From positions 930,001 to 994,000 of the forward strand of contig CANLWY010000001.1 in NCBI GenBank assembly GCA_947494995.1: a DNA stretch of 64,000 nucleotides, given 5' to 3'. Numbering within the stretch: the stretch's first letter is position 1; every line of letters starts with the position of its first letter. The notes below the pieces were generated by a model, which saw nothing but the letters and a program-made list of their open reading frames with translations, did not search any database and was not told the DNA's origin. Positions 55,151 through 64,000 of the stretch are shown here, piece by piece. The DNA is from an uncultured Campylobacterales bacterium. GTDB lineage: Bacteria; Campylobacterota; Campylobacteria; Campylobacterales; Arcobacteraceae. The translations under genes were made by a program, and so were the position numbers.

Positions 55151-56338
55151 TTAATTTATTTTATAATATTTTCTTTTACCTACTTTAAGATGTATGTTGT
55201 TTACTTGAATTATCTCATCTTTATTGGCTTTTTTTATATTATCTATACTTATTGCATTTTGTTTTATCAATCTTATTATCTCACTACTACTCGTATCTTT
55301 TTCAAGAAGAGTTTTAAGAAGTTGAAATAAAGACATCTCTTTTTTTTCTAAACTTATTGTTATCATATCATTTTCAGAGATTATTTTATTTTGGAATTGA
55401 TTTATAAATCGCATTTTTGCTTTTAGGGCTTCTTCTTCTCCTTTCATTATTTTAGTTACTTCAAAAGCCATTTTAATTTTTGCATCTCTTGGGTGCAGTG
55501 TCAAAATTTCATCTATTTGTGAATGGGAAACTCTGGTGTTATTTATTAAAAAAATTTTTGTCATTTCATCTGGTTGTGACATTAATGATCCAAACATATC
55601 AAAACTATCAAACTTTAAAAATATTCCTGTGCCTCTACTTTTAGACATTAATTCTCCTGTTTGAGGATTTTCCATAAGATTTACGGTAACTACAAATTTA
55701 TCTTTATTGTTAATTGTTTTTTGAAGTTTTCTTCCCACAAGTGCATTAAAAGTTTGATCTGTTCCACATAATTCAACATCAACATCCATTGCAACACTAT
55801 CATATCCTTGCATCATAGGATACATAAATTCATGCATAAAGATAGGTTTTTTTTCATTTATTCTTTTTGTAAACATATCTCTTTCTAATAGTTGTCCTAC
55901 AGTAAAGTTACTTGCTAATTCTAATATGTCCTCAAAATTTAATTGACTTAGCCATTCTGAGTTATACTCAACTTTTGCAGGGTTTACTGGGTCATTAAAG
56001 TTTAATAGCGGTTGGATTTGCTCTAACCAACAAGAAACATTTTTTTTAACTTCTTCTTTTGTAAGTTTTGCACGTGTACTAGTTTTGTCTGTTGGGTCTC
56101 CTATTCTTGCAGTAAAATCTCCAAATAAAACTATAACTTCATGTCCTAATTGTCTAAATTCTTCTAATAATTGATAGTTTTTTGCATGGCTTAAATGTAG
56201 ACTATCACTTGTTGCATCAGCACCTATATAAAATCTTAATTTGTTTTTTAATAAAACTTCCGTAAATTCTTCCTTTGTAGGTAGGATATTTGTTATTATT
56301 CCTCTATCTAAAATTGTTTTTATTTTTTCTTTTCTCAT
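55151..56338 (-). CDS. tyrS: Tyrosyl-tRNA synthetase
   Basis: A 395-residue class I synthetase. The adenylate/HIGH-type region reads IGADATSDSLHLSHAKN; the KMSKS-type loop reads LMSKSRGTGIF; tyrosine-site residues lie in VIVLFGDFTARIGDPT and CGTDQTFNALVGR. An S4 RNA-binding domain closes the protein (LIKQNAISIDN..VGKRKYY). ATG 56338 is the most plausible start; an in-frame TTG far upstream would add about 31 unlikely residues. No strong SD is visible at this ATG. A Tyr-rich small ORF lies about 160 nt upstream on the same strand. Confidence 0.92.
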   Translation of the reverse strand: MRKEKIKTILDRGIITNILPTKEEFTEVLLKNKLRFYIGADATSDSLHLSHAKNYQLLEEFRQLGHEVIVLFGDFTARIGDPTDKTSTRAKLTKEEVKKNVSCWLEQIQPLLNFNDPVNPAKVEYNSEWLSQLNFEDILELASNFTVGQLLERDMFTKRINEKKPIFMHEFMYPMMQGYDSVAMDVDVELCGTDQTFNALVGRKLQKTINNKDKFVVTVNLMENPQTGELMSKSRGTGIFLKFDSFDMFGSLMSQPDEMTKIFLINNTRVSHSQIDEILTLHPRDAKIKMAFEVTKIMKGEEEALKAKMRFINQFQNKIISENDMITISLEKKEMSLFQLLKTLLEKDTSSSEIIRLIKQNAISIDNIKKANKDEIIQVNNIHLKVGKRKYYKIN

Positions 56339-56500
56339 TTTTTTTCTTTTTAATAAATTTTTTACATGATTTACTCTAATACATTTATAATCCTTATGAT
56401 TATTTGTATTAATAGTACTACTTAGTCTCAAGATACAATTGTTCTTGAAATATTTTTAACAATGAATTGTAATAATTATGATTAGTTTATAGTGTTAGTT

Positions 56501-56596
56501 TTAATAATAGTATGGATATTGAGGAAGAGCAGGTTTTAGCGAAGTAAGCGCTTGTGTATTAATTTTTTTTATTTTTCTTGTTATTTTAGATAACAT
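56501..56596 (-). CDS. 31-residue Tyr-rich peptide upstream of tyrS (possible leader)
   Basis: A minus-strand ORF at ATG 56596 with a near-perfect SD (AAAAAGGAGACAAA). It encodes a basic peptide ending QYPYYY-stop, with four Tyr codons (TAT, TAC, TAT, TAT) in its last five residues. The stop lies about 160 nt before the tyrS ATG. A hairpin TCAAGA/TCTTGA can form in the intervening leader. This fits a tyrosine-sensing leader peptide, but no terminator was identified. It could instead be an independent small protein. Confidence 0.5.
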   Translation of the reverse strand: MLSKITRKIKKINTQALTSLKPALPQYPYYY

Positions 56597-56826
56597 TTTG
56601 TCTCCTTTTTAATTATAATCAAAATTTTATTTTAAATATGATTAATTATTGCTTATGTAAAGTCTTCTATATTTATTATAATTAAAATTATTTATTGGTT
56701 TTTTACACTTTATTATTATATATAAATTAAAAAAAAATCTATAAAATAATTTTTATTAATTATTAACAAGAAGTAGGATAAATTATAAAATGTATTGTTC
56801 GATATTGGGTTAAAGGAGGAATAATT

Positions 56827-57321
56827 ATGGTCTCTTTAGTTCATTTACATATCGTCACTTTTTTTATTATTTATATAAATATATTGATTTTCAATAAAAA
56901 GTTATTGACTGATTTAGGTTCAAAGTATTTTTTTATAAATTATATTTATCATAAACATAAACAAATTAGTTGTTTTATTGTTACTTATCCATTTATTATC
57001 ATATTAATCTATTTTTTAGTAGAAGATATATTTCCTATAGGAACTTTTTTTATATCTGTACTTCATGTTTATTTTTTACATGAAATTATTTCTAAAAAAA
57101 ATATTGATAAAAGAGAAGCTTATATCGCTTGGTTCAAAAAAAATGTAAAACATAGTTTTTCTATGCATGCCTATGACATGATAAAAAAAGATTTTAATTT
57201 TTTAAATGAAAAAATAACAAGACCATTTTTATTTAAATTTGAAATTATATTTTTTATATCTTTAGTTATAGAAAGTGAAGTTATTTATGAAGTCTTTTCT
57301 TCTTTTTCTAGTTTAAAATAA
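56827..57321 (+). CDS. Hypothetical polytopic membrane protein
   Basis: A 164-residue, Ile/Phe-rich protein with about four predicted helices: residues near 6-24, 48-66, 72-90 and a C-terminal one near 140-155. AAAGGAGG precedes the ATG. No family is recognised. It is followed by two palindromic sites and pyrC, and the region before it (56597-56826) is A/T-rich with no features. Confidence 0.55.
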   Translation: MVSLVHLHIVTFFIIYINILIFNKKLLTDLGSKYFFINYIYHKHKQISCFIVTYPFIIILIYFLVEDIFPIGTFFISVLHVYFLHEIISKKNIDKREAYIAWFKKNVKHSFSMHAYDMIKKDFNFLNEKITRPFLFKFEIIFFISLVIESEVIYEVFSSFSSLK

Positions 57322-57340
57322 AAATTTACCTCTTATATAT

Positions 57341-57396
57341 TGCAACTAAGTTGCATTTTGATAATATATCAAAAAAATTTATGCAACTAGGTTGTA
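57341..57396. promoter_or_regulatory. Two TGCAAC palindromes flanking an FNR-like palindrome
   Basis: TGCAACTAAGTTGCA (57341-57355) and TGCAACTAGGTTGTA (57382-57396) are near-identical inverted repeats 41 bp apart. Between them lies TTTTGATAATATATCAAAA (57356-57374), a 7-N5-7 palindrome resembling an FNR site. They lie upstream of pyrC/queD and downstream of the membrane-protein gene, and look like a promoter/operator cluster. Confidence 0.5.
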
Positions 57397-57423
57397 CTAA
57401 ATATAAGTTTAAAAGGATAAATA

Positions 57424-58446
57424 TTGAAAGAAGTAAAAAGTTTTATAATAAACTCTGCATTGGATATGCACCTACATCTACGTGATGATGACATGTTAAA
57501 ACTAGTAGGACCAAAAACATCACAAAGTTTTGCAGGTGCGTTAATTATGCCAAATTTGGCTCCTCCTATTACTACTAAAGAGGCTTTACTATCATATAAA
57601 AAAAGAATAAAAGAAGCATGTAAAGATGATGATTTTGAAGCTCATGTAACAATATTTTTTCAAGTTGATTATTCATATGAGTTTTTAAAAGATTTAAAAG
57701 ATGAAATTATTGCAGTAAAGCTCTATCCTTTTGGAGTAACAACCAATTCTGAAACGGGAGTTTCATCTATGGATGTAGAAATTTTAAGACCAACTTTAGA
57801 ATCAATGGAAAAATTAGGTATTCCTTTATGTGTTCATGGTGAAACAAAAGGTTTTGTTATGGATAGAGAAAAAGAGTTCTTACCTATTTATGAATCTTTA
57901 GCTATTCACTTCCCAGATTTAAAAATTGTTATGGAACATATCTCTAGTAAAGAATCAATTGAATTACTTGAAAAATATGATAATCTTTATGCAACAATTA
58001 CAGTGCATCATTTAATGCTAACTTTAGATGATGTAGCAGGAGGAATGTTAAATCCTCATGCCTTTTGTAAACCTATAGTTAAAAGACCAGATGATAGAGA
58101 ATCTTTGTTAGAACTTGCTCTTAGTGCTCACCCAAAAGTTATGTTTGGCTCAGACTCAGCTCCTCATCAGAAAAATGCAAAAGAGTGTCATCATGGAGCA
58201 GCAGGAGTATTTACATCTGCAATTGCTCTTCAAGTATTAACAGAACTTTTTGAAAAGTATGGGAATTTGGATAACTTAAACAGTTTTGTCAGTTTAAATG
58301 CTCAGAGAATCTATGGTTTAAAGCCAATAAAAAAACCAATAAAACTAATAAAAAAGGATTTTGAAGTACCAAAATCGTATAGATACAAAGATGAAATAGT
58401 TGTTCCTTTATTTGCAGGACAAACTTTATCTTGGAGTATAGAATAA
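57424..58446 (+). CDS. pyrC: Dihydroorotase
   Basis: A 340-residue amidohydrolase of the E. coli PyrC type, converting carbamoyl aspartate to dihydroorotate in pyrimidine synthesis. Metal ligands appear in DMHLHLRDDD, the carboxylated Lys in VKLYPFGVTTNSETG, His in VHGETKG and EHISSK, and the catalytic Asp in FGSDSAPHQKNAKE. The start is TTG 57424, with AAAAGGA upstream; no ATG lies nearby. The stop lies 3 nt before the queD start, so the two are coupled. Confidence 0.9.
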   Translation: MKEVKSFIINSALDMHLHLRDDDMLKLVGPKTSQSFAGALIMPNLAPPITTKEALLSYKKRIKEACKDDDFEAHVTIFFQVDYSYEFLKDLKDEIIAVKLYPFGVTTNSETGVSSMDVEILRPTLESMEKLGIPLCVHGETKGFVMDREKEFLPIYESLAIHFPDLKIVMEHISSKESIELLEKYDNLYATITVHHLMLTLDDVAGGMLNPHAFCKPIVKRPDDRESLLELALSAHPKVMFGSDSAPHQKNAKECHHGAAGVFTSAIALQVLTELFEKYGNLDNLNSFVSLNAQRIYGLKPIKKPIKLIKKDFEVPKSYRYKDEIVVPLFAGQTLSWSIE

Positions 58447-58449
58447 AAT

Positions 58450-59001
58450 ATGATTATAAGAAAAAAGTTTAAATTTGAGGGTGCTCATATAGTAAGAAAC
58501 TGTTCAACTAATAGATGTAAGAAATCAATTCATGGACATTCTTATGAAGTTGAAGTCTTTTTTTCTTCGAACAAATTAGACAATGGATATATGGTTTTAG
58601 ATTTTGGATTAACAAAAAAACATATTAAAAATATTATTGACTCTTTTGACCATGCTTACACAATCTGGGAAGGGGAGTCTAAAGAGTTTAAAAACTTTTT
58701 TAAAACAAACTCAGAACGATGGATAGAGATGCCAATATCTCCTAGTGCAGAGTCTTATAGTTTGATGTTTTTAAAATTAATAGATCACATTCTTAAGAAT
58801 ACTATTTTTAATAATGGTGAGGGAAATGTTGAAGTTTCATCTGTTAGGGTTCATGAAACTCAGACTGGTTATGCTGAAGCTTTTAGAAATGATATGGAAA
58901 TGATTGCTTTTGATTTAGGAAAAATAGTTTTTTCAAAGCAAGTTATAAACGAATGGGAGCAGAAAGAAGAGTTATTAAATATCTTGTCTCTTGTCAACTA
59001 A
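58450..59001 (+). CDS. queD: 6-carboxytetrahydropterin synthase QueD-like
   Basis: A 183-residue PTPS-fold enzyme with zinc histidines (FEGAHIVRN, KSIHGHSYEVEV) and the catalytic region DFGLTKKHIKNII, FDHAYTIWE; the C terminus has the family Glu (RVHETQTGYAEA). It makes the queuosine/7-deazapurine precursor 6-carboxytetrahydropterin. It is 3 nt after pyrC. A hairpin (TCTCTTG / CAAGAGA) overlaps its stop codon. Confidence 0.85.
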   Translation: MIIRKKFKFEGAHIVRNCSTNRCKKSIHGHSYEVEVFFSSNKLDNGYMVLDFGLTKKHIKNIIDSFDHAYTIWEGESKEFKNFFKTNSERWIEMPISPSAESYSLMFLKLIDHILKNTIFNNGEGNVEVSSVRVHETQTGYAEAFRNDMEMIAFDLGKIVFSKQVINEWEQKEELLNILSLVN

Positions 59002-59079
59002 ATGTCAAGAGATGTTTCCTTATATAATTGACACTTATTCAATATAATTCAAATACTTAAAATTTCACTTATAGGATTT

Positions 59080-59160
59080 ATGATGAACTTTTTAAGAAAT
59101 TTAATAATCTTAGTTGCAGTATTTTTTATTAGTTTAGGCTTTTTAAGTTACAACATATAA
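59080..59160 (+). CDS. 26-residue single-helix small protein
   Basis: ATG 59080 follows ATAGGATTT, and the product is a membrane helix (FLRNLIILVAVFFISLGFL) with a short polar tail (SYNI). Such tiny hydrophobic ORFs are often small accessory membrane proteins. No homologue is recognised. A strong hairpin at 59209-59241 follows, which supports a real transcription unit. Confidence 0.4.
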   Translation: MMNFLRNLIILVAVFFISLGFLSYNI

Positions 59161-59208
59161 TAAAAATAGCAATAAGATAAAACTTACCTTTGACTAAAAC
59201 TACATCCC

Positions 59209-59241
59209 TTAATTACAAGTATTAAAAATACTTGTAATTAA
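59209..59241 (+). terminator. Terminator hairpin upstream of the antiporter gene
   Basis: A perfect 15-bp inverted repeat (TTAATTACAAGTATT / AATACTTGTAATTAA) with a 3-nt loop (AAA), followed after a short gap by a T-rich stretch (CTTCTTTG..TTTTCTTTTTT). It probably ends the small-protein transcript. The rest of 59161-59369 is A/T-rich and otherwise featureless. Confidence 0.65.
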
Positions 59242-59369
59242 ACCTTCTTTGAGCTTTTCTTTTTTCACTTAATATGGTTTTTAATCTTATTGGAATAGAA
59301 TTCAAGCTTAAAAAACGAAATTAATATATAGAAAACATGTGATTTTTATAAAATTAAAAAGGATAGAGG

Positions 59370-60695
59370 ATGAATGCTGTAGTTATAGCAGTTTGTATTA
59401 TGGTTTTACTTTCACTTTTAAGGGTGAATATTGTTATTGCACTTATTATTGGTGCAATTGCTGGGGGTCTTACTGGTGGTTTAGGACTGAATGAAACAAT
59501 TGAAGCTTTTAATAAAGGACTTGGTGGTGGTGCAACTATTGCTTTAAGTTATGCTATGCTTGGTACTTTTGCAGTAGCTATCTCAAAATCAGGAATTACT
59601 GATTTACTTTCTAATATGATTATAAAAAAAGTAAATAGGGGAAGTACTGATATACAATTTATTTATATAAAATATTTGATGTTATCATTTATTTTATTAG
59701 CAGCTATAATGTCTCAAAATTTAATTCCTGTACATATTGCTTTTATTCCAATTTTAATTCCACCATTACTTCATTCTATGGCAGAATTAAAACTTGATAG
59801 AAGGGTTGTCGCTTGTGTAATTACTTTTGGTTTAGTTGCAACATATATGTTTTTACCAGTTGGATTTGGTGGGATTTTCTTAAATGAAATTCTTCTTAAG
59901 AATCTAGTTAATAATGGAGTTGAAGCTGCATCTGGACAACTTCCTATGGCAATGGCTCTACCTGTAGCAGGTATGTTTTTAGGTCTTATTGTCGCAATAT
60001 TCTTTTCATACAAGAAAAAAAGAGTTTATGATGTAAGTAAAATTTTAGAGGTAGAATCTGAAAGAAAAGAGATAAATCCATTTTTTATTGCAGTTGCAAT
60101 AGTTTCAGCTATAACAGCACTATCTTTACAGCTTTATACTAACTCAATTATTATTGGTTCTTTAGCTGGATTTATAATCTTTATTGTTGCAGGTGTTATA
60201 AAAGCTAGTCAAACTCAAGACTTTTTTGCAAGAGGTCTTAAGATGATGGGGATGATTGGTTTTATTATGATTGCTGCAAATGGTTTCGCATCAGTTGTAA
60301 ATGCCACAGGTGGTGTTGAAACTTTAGTAGCTTCTGTTGCAGATGTGATAGGAAATAATAAGTCAATGGCTGCATTACTTATGCTTTTAGTTGGATTGTT
60401 TATTACTATGGGAATAGGTTCATCTTTCTCAACTATTCCAATTATTGCAACTATATATGCACCACTTTGTATTCAACTTGATTTTTCTGTTATGGCTACA
60501 ATTACTATTATTGGTACGGCTGCTGCCCTTGGAGATGCAGGAAGTCCAGCATCTGACTCAACACTTGGACCAACATCAGGACTTAATGTAGATGGACAGC
60601 ATGACCATATTTGGGATACAGTAGTACCTACATTTATTCACTACAATATTCCACTTGTGATATTTGGTTGGTTTGCAGCTGTTTATATCTTTTAG
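59370..60695 (+). CDS. Na+/H+ antiporter family protein
   Basis: A 441-residue protein with about 11 helices, belonging to the NhaC-like antiporter family. It has a glycine-rich N-terminal segment ([16 protein letters not shown]) and a conserved late motif [19 protein letters not shown], then [18 protein letters not shown]. The family exchanges Na+ for H+ or for small substrates. AAAGGA lies upstream of the ATG. No operon partner is evident. Confidence 0.83.
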   Translation: MNAVVIAVCIMVLLSLLRVNIVIALIIGAIAGGLTGGLGLNETIEAFNKGLGGGATIALSYAMLGTFAVAISKSGITDLLSNMIIKKVNRGSTDIQFIYIKYLMLSFILLAAIMSQNLIPVHIAFIPILIPPLLHSMAELKLDRRVVACVITFGLVATYMFLPVGFGGIFLNEILLKNLVNNGVEAASGQLPMAMALPVAGMFLGLIVAIFFSYKKKRVYDVSKILEVESERKEINPFFIAVAIVSAITALSLQLYTNSIIIGSLAGFIIFIVAGVIKASQTQDFFARGLKMMGMIGFIMIAANGFASVVNATGGVETLVASVADVIGNNKSMAALLMLLVGLFITMGIGSSFSTIPIIATIYAPLCIQLDFSVMATITIIGTAAALGDAGSPASDSTLGPTSGLNVDGQHDHIWDTVVPTFIHYNIPLVIFGWFAAVYIF

Positions 60696-60900
60696 AAAAG
60701 TATTAATAATAATTCTAACCTGTTGAATTTTCTAGATAGAGATTTTGACAGGTACTTTTCTATATCTTCATTTAAAATTTAATCGTCAAAATTATTAATT
60801 AAAGACAACTATTTGACTTTTCTTAAACATATCTTTAAAAATAATTTTAATTTAATTATAATTATTATAATATAATAAAATGTATTTTTAAAGGATATGT

Positions 60901-63132
60901 ATGAATAATATGACAATTAAGAATAAGTTGATAATGATACTGGCTTTGCCTATCATATCTTTAGTTTTTTTATCTTCAGTAATTAGTTATGAAAGATATA
61001 AAACTAGTAATGGATATAACAAACTTGAAGATGCCGTAAAACTATCTACAAAGATAACTTCTTTAGTTCATGAACTACAAAAAGAAAGAGGTATGACTGC
61101 TGGATATTTAGGAAGTAAAGGTGTTAAGTTTAAAGATAAAATAGGAAGTCAAAGAGATTTAACTAATAAAAAAAGAAAAGAGTTTTTAAAATATTTAGAC
61201 TCATTAGATACAAAATATTATGGTACTGAATATAATAAACTTTTAACAGATGCTTTAAATAGATTAAAGGAACTTAAGACAAAAAGAATTAAAGTTTCTT
61301 CTTTAAGTATAAGTGGGAAAGAGGCTATTTCATATTATACAAATATGAATGGAGTATTTTTAGAAGTGGTTAGAAAGGCTGCAAACTATTCTCCCAACAC
61401 TCAAATGGTTCAACAATTAAATTCATATACAAATTTTTTATTATCTAAAGAGAGGGCAGGAATAGAAAGAGCAGTTGGCGCTGTAAGTTTTGCTGCTAAT
61501 AAGTTTGCATCAGGAATGAAAACAAAGTTTAATAGACTTATATCTGAACAAGATGCATTTCTTTACTCTTTTGAAAAATTAACCAATAAGCAAACTATGG
61601 AGTTTTATAAAAAAACTGTACAAGGTAAAGCTGTAGAAGAAGTAAAAAGAATGAGAAATGTAGCTTTAACAGCAGAAAATGGAAGAGGTTTTAATATAGA
61701 TTCTGCTTATTGGTTTAATACTATTACAGAAAAGATTAATCTTCTTAAAATGGTTGATGACCATTTAGCGAATACTTTGATTGCTGAATCTAAAGTATTA
61801 GTAAGTGCTGCAAAAACAGAAATGACTTTATATATTGTAATCAATTCAATTTTGATTATTATTGTAATTCTTCTAGGTAGGGCAGTTTTAAATAACATTT
61901 TAATGGGAATTAGAACATTATCTGCTGGTTTAGATGACTTTTTTAAATTTTTAAATAAAGAAGTTAAAGATGTACGACTTATTGATATCAATAGAAAAGA
62001 TGCTATTGGTGTTATGGCTAAAAAAGTAAATGATAACATAGAAAAAACAAGAGAAGTTGTAATTGATGATGTTAGGTTTATGGAAGAAGTGAAAAATATC
62101 GTAGAACAGATAAAAAAAGGTTATCTTTTCCAAAGACTAGAATATAATGCAAAAAGTAAAAATTTGGAAGAGTTAAAAACTGAAATAAATGAAATGTTAA
62201 CTGTGATGAATAAAACAATTGGTGGAAGTGTAAATAAAATTACTGATGTATTAAACTCTTATTCTGATTTAGATTTTACAAATAATATTAAAAATGCAAA
62301 TGGAAAAGTTGAAACTTCAATATTAAATGTTGGAGAAATGATTACAAATATGCTTCAATCTAATATGAAAAATGGTTTAACAATTGAACATACTGCTAAT
62401 GATCTATTACAAAATGTTGATATATTAAATGTAGCTTCAAATGAAGCAGCTGCCTCTTTAGAAGAGACCGCTGCAGCATTAGAAGAGATAACAGGAAGTA
62501 TAAATCATAATACTAATAATATTATAAAAATGTCTCAACATGCATCTGAAGTTACAAGCTCAGTAAAAACTGGACAAGATTTGGCAAATGAAACTACAAC
62601 TGCAATGGATGAAATAAATGAACAAGTTAGTGAAATAAATGAGGCAATATCAATTATTGATCAAATTGCTTTTCAGACAAATATTTTATCTCTTAATGCT
62701 GCCGTTGAAGCAGCAACTGCTGGTGAAGCAGGAAAAGGTTTTGCAGTCGTTGCTGCGGAAGTTAGAAATCTTGCCTCAAGAAGTGCAGAAGCAGCTCGTG
62801 ATATTAAAACTTTAGTTGAAAGTGCTACTTCTAAAGCAAATGATGGTAAACATATTGCGGATAAAATGATTGATGGTTATACAAGTTTAAATGAAAGTAT
62901 TTCTCAGACAATAGACTTAATTGAAGATGTTACAAATGCTTCAAAAGAACAAAGTGCTGGGATTGAACAAATTAATGACGCTGTAACTTTACTTGATCAA
63001 CAAACACAAAAAAATGCATCAGTAGCAGCACATACAGCTCAAATAGCAAAAGATACAAAAGATATAGCACATCATATTGTTGAAGATGCAAATGAAAAAG
63101 AGTTTAATGGAAAAAGAGAAATTTCACTTTAA
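60901..63132 (+). CDS. Chemoreceptor with NIT (nitrate/nitrite) sensor domain
   Basis: A 743-residue methyl-accepting chemotaxis protein. TM1 is at about 10-28; the periplasmic NIT-type domain (HELQKERGMTAGYLGSKG onward, to about residue 295) follows; TM2 is near 300-325, then a HAMP-like region and a cytoplasmic signalling domain with [21 protein letters not shown] at the hairpin tip. NIT domains respond to nitrate or nitrite in several bacteria, which would fit a denitrifier (inference). It is encoded alone and converges on the MFS remnant. Confidence 0.87.
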   Translation: MNNMTIKNKLIMILALPIISLVFLSSVISYERYKTSNGYNKLEDAVKLSTKITSLVHELQKERGMTAGYLGSKGVKFKDKIGSQRDLTNKKRKEFLKYLDSLDTKYYGTEYNKLLTDALNRLKELKTKRIKVSSLSISGKEAISYYTNMNGVFLEVVRKAANYSPNTQMVQQLNSYTNFLLSKERAGIERAVGAVSFAANKFASGMKTKFNRLISEQDAFLYSFEKLTNKQTMEFYKKTVQGKAVEEVKRMRNVALTAENGRGFNIDSAYWFNTITEKINLLKMVDDHLANTLIAESKVLVSAAKTEMTLYIVINSILIIIVILLGRAVLNNILMGIRTLSAGLDDFFKFLNKEVKDVRLIDINRKDAIGVMAKKVNDNIEKTREVVIDDVRFMEEVKNIVEQIKKGYLFQRLEYNAKSKNLEELKTEINEMLTVMNKTIGGSVNKITDVLNSYSDLDFTNNIKNANGKVETSILNVGEMITNMLQSNMKNGLTIEHTANDLLQNVDILNVASNEAAASLEETAAALEEITGSINHNTNNIIKMSQHASEVTSSVKTGQDLANETTTAMDEINEQVSEINEAISIIDQIAFQTNILSLNAAVEAATAGEAGKGFAVVAAEVRNLASRSAEAARDIKTLVESATSKANDGKHIADKMIDGYTSLNESISQTIDLIEDVTNASKEQSAGIEQINDAVTLLDQQTQKNASVAAHTAQIAKDTKDIAHHIVEDANEKEFNGKREISL

Positions 63133-63371
63133 TTGAAATCTTTGAAAAGTCTTCTATTTATATAAACAAAAGTTAGTATAAATAGAAGCATTCCTACAAA
63201 CATATAAATAGTAGTTCCCCATCCAAATTTTGCATAGATTATTGATGGTAAAATAGAACCAACTGCTCCTCCAATATAATAAAAACTTAAATACATACCA
63301 GAGGTTAAAGCCTTTTGTGAAGCTTTTAAAGAGTTTGCAATTCTTGTTGATACAGTATGTACAATAAACAT
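63129..63371 (-). pseudogene. Truncated MFS transporter (C-terminal remnant)
   Basis: About 80 residues that read as the last two to three helices of an MFS exporter (IANSLKASQKALTSGMYLSF, YYIGGAVGSILPSIIYAKFG), whose family members are about 390-400 residues. No upstream coding frame continues, and the next sequence leads into an integrase gene on the other strand. The truncation point lies near 63371. It overlaps the chemoreceptor stop by 4 nt. Confidence 0.75.
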
Positions 63372-63565
63372 ATTGATTCAAAATTGAAAACTCCTATTCA
63401 ATCTAAAAAATACCATAATAAGAGCTGTTTAAAGGGACTATATAAACTTATTTATATACTTAAATATCTAATTTTAGACATATAAGACCAATAAAAGTAT
63501 ACAAAAAGTTCATTATCTTAAGTTCTTATATACTATAATTTAACACTTAACAATAGGATTTAGTA

Positions 63566-64000
63566 ATGTCAAAATATGAGAAAACTAGTAAAACAAATAT
63601 TTATACAAAAGAAACTAAAAATGGTGATATACATTATTTTATGAGATTAAAAGTTCAAAATAGACTACTTCCATTTAAAAATTTAACATTAGCCTTTAAT
63701 ATTAATAGTCTTAACAAGGCTTATGAAAAAATGAAAGAGTTAAGAACACAATATAGGAATGGTATAGATCCTTTTAAAAAAATATTTACTTATAAAGAAC
63801 TAATTTTAAACAATATCTGGGATAAAAAAATTGAAGAGGTTAAAAAGAACAATGTATGGAGAGCAACAACATTAAATGGTTATGTAAGGTTTTATGAAAG
63901 ATTTTTAAGAGATACCTTGGGAAAAAAATCTATATTAGATATTACTAAAAAAGATGTTGAAGATTTTAGAGATTTAACATTAATGAATTATGGTTCTACT
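63566..64000 (+). CDS. Tyrosine recombinase/integrase, N-terminal part (partial)
   Basis: At least 145 codons open to the right edge from ATG 63566, preceded by ATAGGATTT. The N-terminal part contains an Arm-type domain (RLKVQNRLLPFKNLTLAFN) and a SAM-like core-binding domain (TTLNGYVRFYERFLRDTLG, then ITKKDVEDFRDL), typical of phage or island integrases. The catalytic domain lies outside the window. Its position beside a truncated MFS gene suggests an integrated element starting here. Confidence 0.7.
   Translation, partial: MSKYEKTSKTNIYTKETKNGDIHYFMRLKVQNRLLPFKNLTLAFNINSLNKAYEKMKELRTQYRNGIDPFKKIFTYKELILNNIWDKKIEEVKKNNVWRATTLNGYVRFYERFLRDTLGKKSILDITKKDVEDFRDLTLMNYGST

Noticed and set aside
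59028-59048. Promoter TTGACA/TATAAT before the small 26-residue ORF
   Set aside because: The two boxes are only 9 nt apart, too close for a sigma-70 promoter.
63154-63381. Second overlapping ORF in the MFS remnant
   Set aside because: It is the frame-shifted shadow of the MFS C-terminus with no SD or family features.
1-64000. tRNA, rRNA or CRISPR features
   Set aside because: No cloverleaf-like clusters, rRNA signatures or regularly spaced repeats were found on reading; a covariance search could still find a missed tRNA.

Overview
The window is AT-rich chromosomal DNA from a Campylobacterota bacterium, most likely Arcobacter-like. The evidence is the clade II (Sec-exported, haem-tailed) nitrous oxide reductase in the Wolinella-type gene order nosZ-B-D-G-C1-C2-H-F-(L)-Y-L, a Campylobacter-type TorA/monohaem cytochrome pair, and histidine kinases sharing an HQWRQPL H-box. 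No rRNA, tRNA or CRISPR array was recognised.

Layout: 1-2649 holds the end of a TorA-like molybdoenzyme, a small cytochrome c and a porin. 2650-5818 holds an IS256-family transposase relic, small membrane proteins, a DUF3885-like protein and decayed sequence. 5819-11666 (minus) is a histidine kinase, response regulator, cytochrome and TorA cluster. 11788-17786 holds transporters, an AraC/GyrI-type regulator and two PLP-dependent sulfur amino acid enzymes. 17893-27875 (minus) is the complete nos cluster, with a response regulator/kinase pair next to nosZ. 30383-30745 is a thioredoxin-fold gene with an in-frame UGA where the first active-site Cys should be, followed by a SECIS-like hairpin. 30858-35338 (minus) is a [NiFe] hydrogenase (large, then small subunit) in an operon with a chemoreceptor carrying two periplasmic haem motifs. 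35785-42067 is a TetR-controlled RND efflux operon. 42085-46722 includes a kinase/solute-binding protein/response regulator trio. 46872-51072 is a second molybdoenzyme operon (cytochrome, TorD-like chaperone, DMSO-reductase-like catalytic subunit, ferredoxin) ending in a second likely selenoprotein. 51392-55087 holds an XRE-cupin regulator, a LysE exporter, a twin-CX3C cysteine-rich protein behind a structured leader, and glutathione synthetase. 55151-63132 holds tyrS with a tyrosine-rich upstream peptide, pyrC, queD, an antiporter and a NIT-domain chemoreceptor. 63129-64000 is a truncated MFS gene abutting a tyrosine-recombinase gene that runs off the edge, probably an island boundary.

The genes fit a flexible anaerobic respirer (S- or N-oxides, N2O, possibly H2) in which sensory modules sit beside respiratory ones. 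The most notable observations are the two UGA-containing genes, which stop-codon-based gene calling would miss or truncate; a Tat-exported hydrogenase whose large subunit ends exactly at the DPCxxCxxH motif, coupled to a dihaem chemoreceptor (a candidate H2-taxis sensor); a small ORF ending in YPYYY ahead of tyrS; and a structured RNA-like element ahead of a duplicated twin-CX3C protein.
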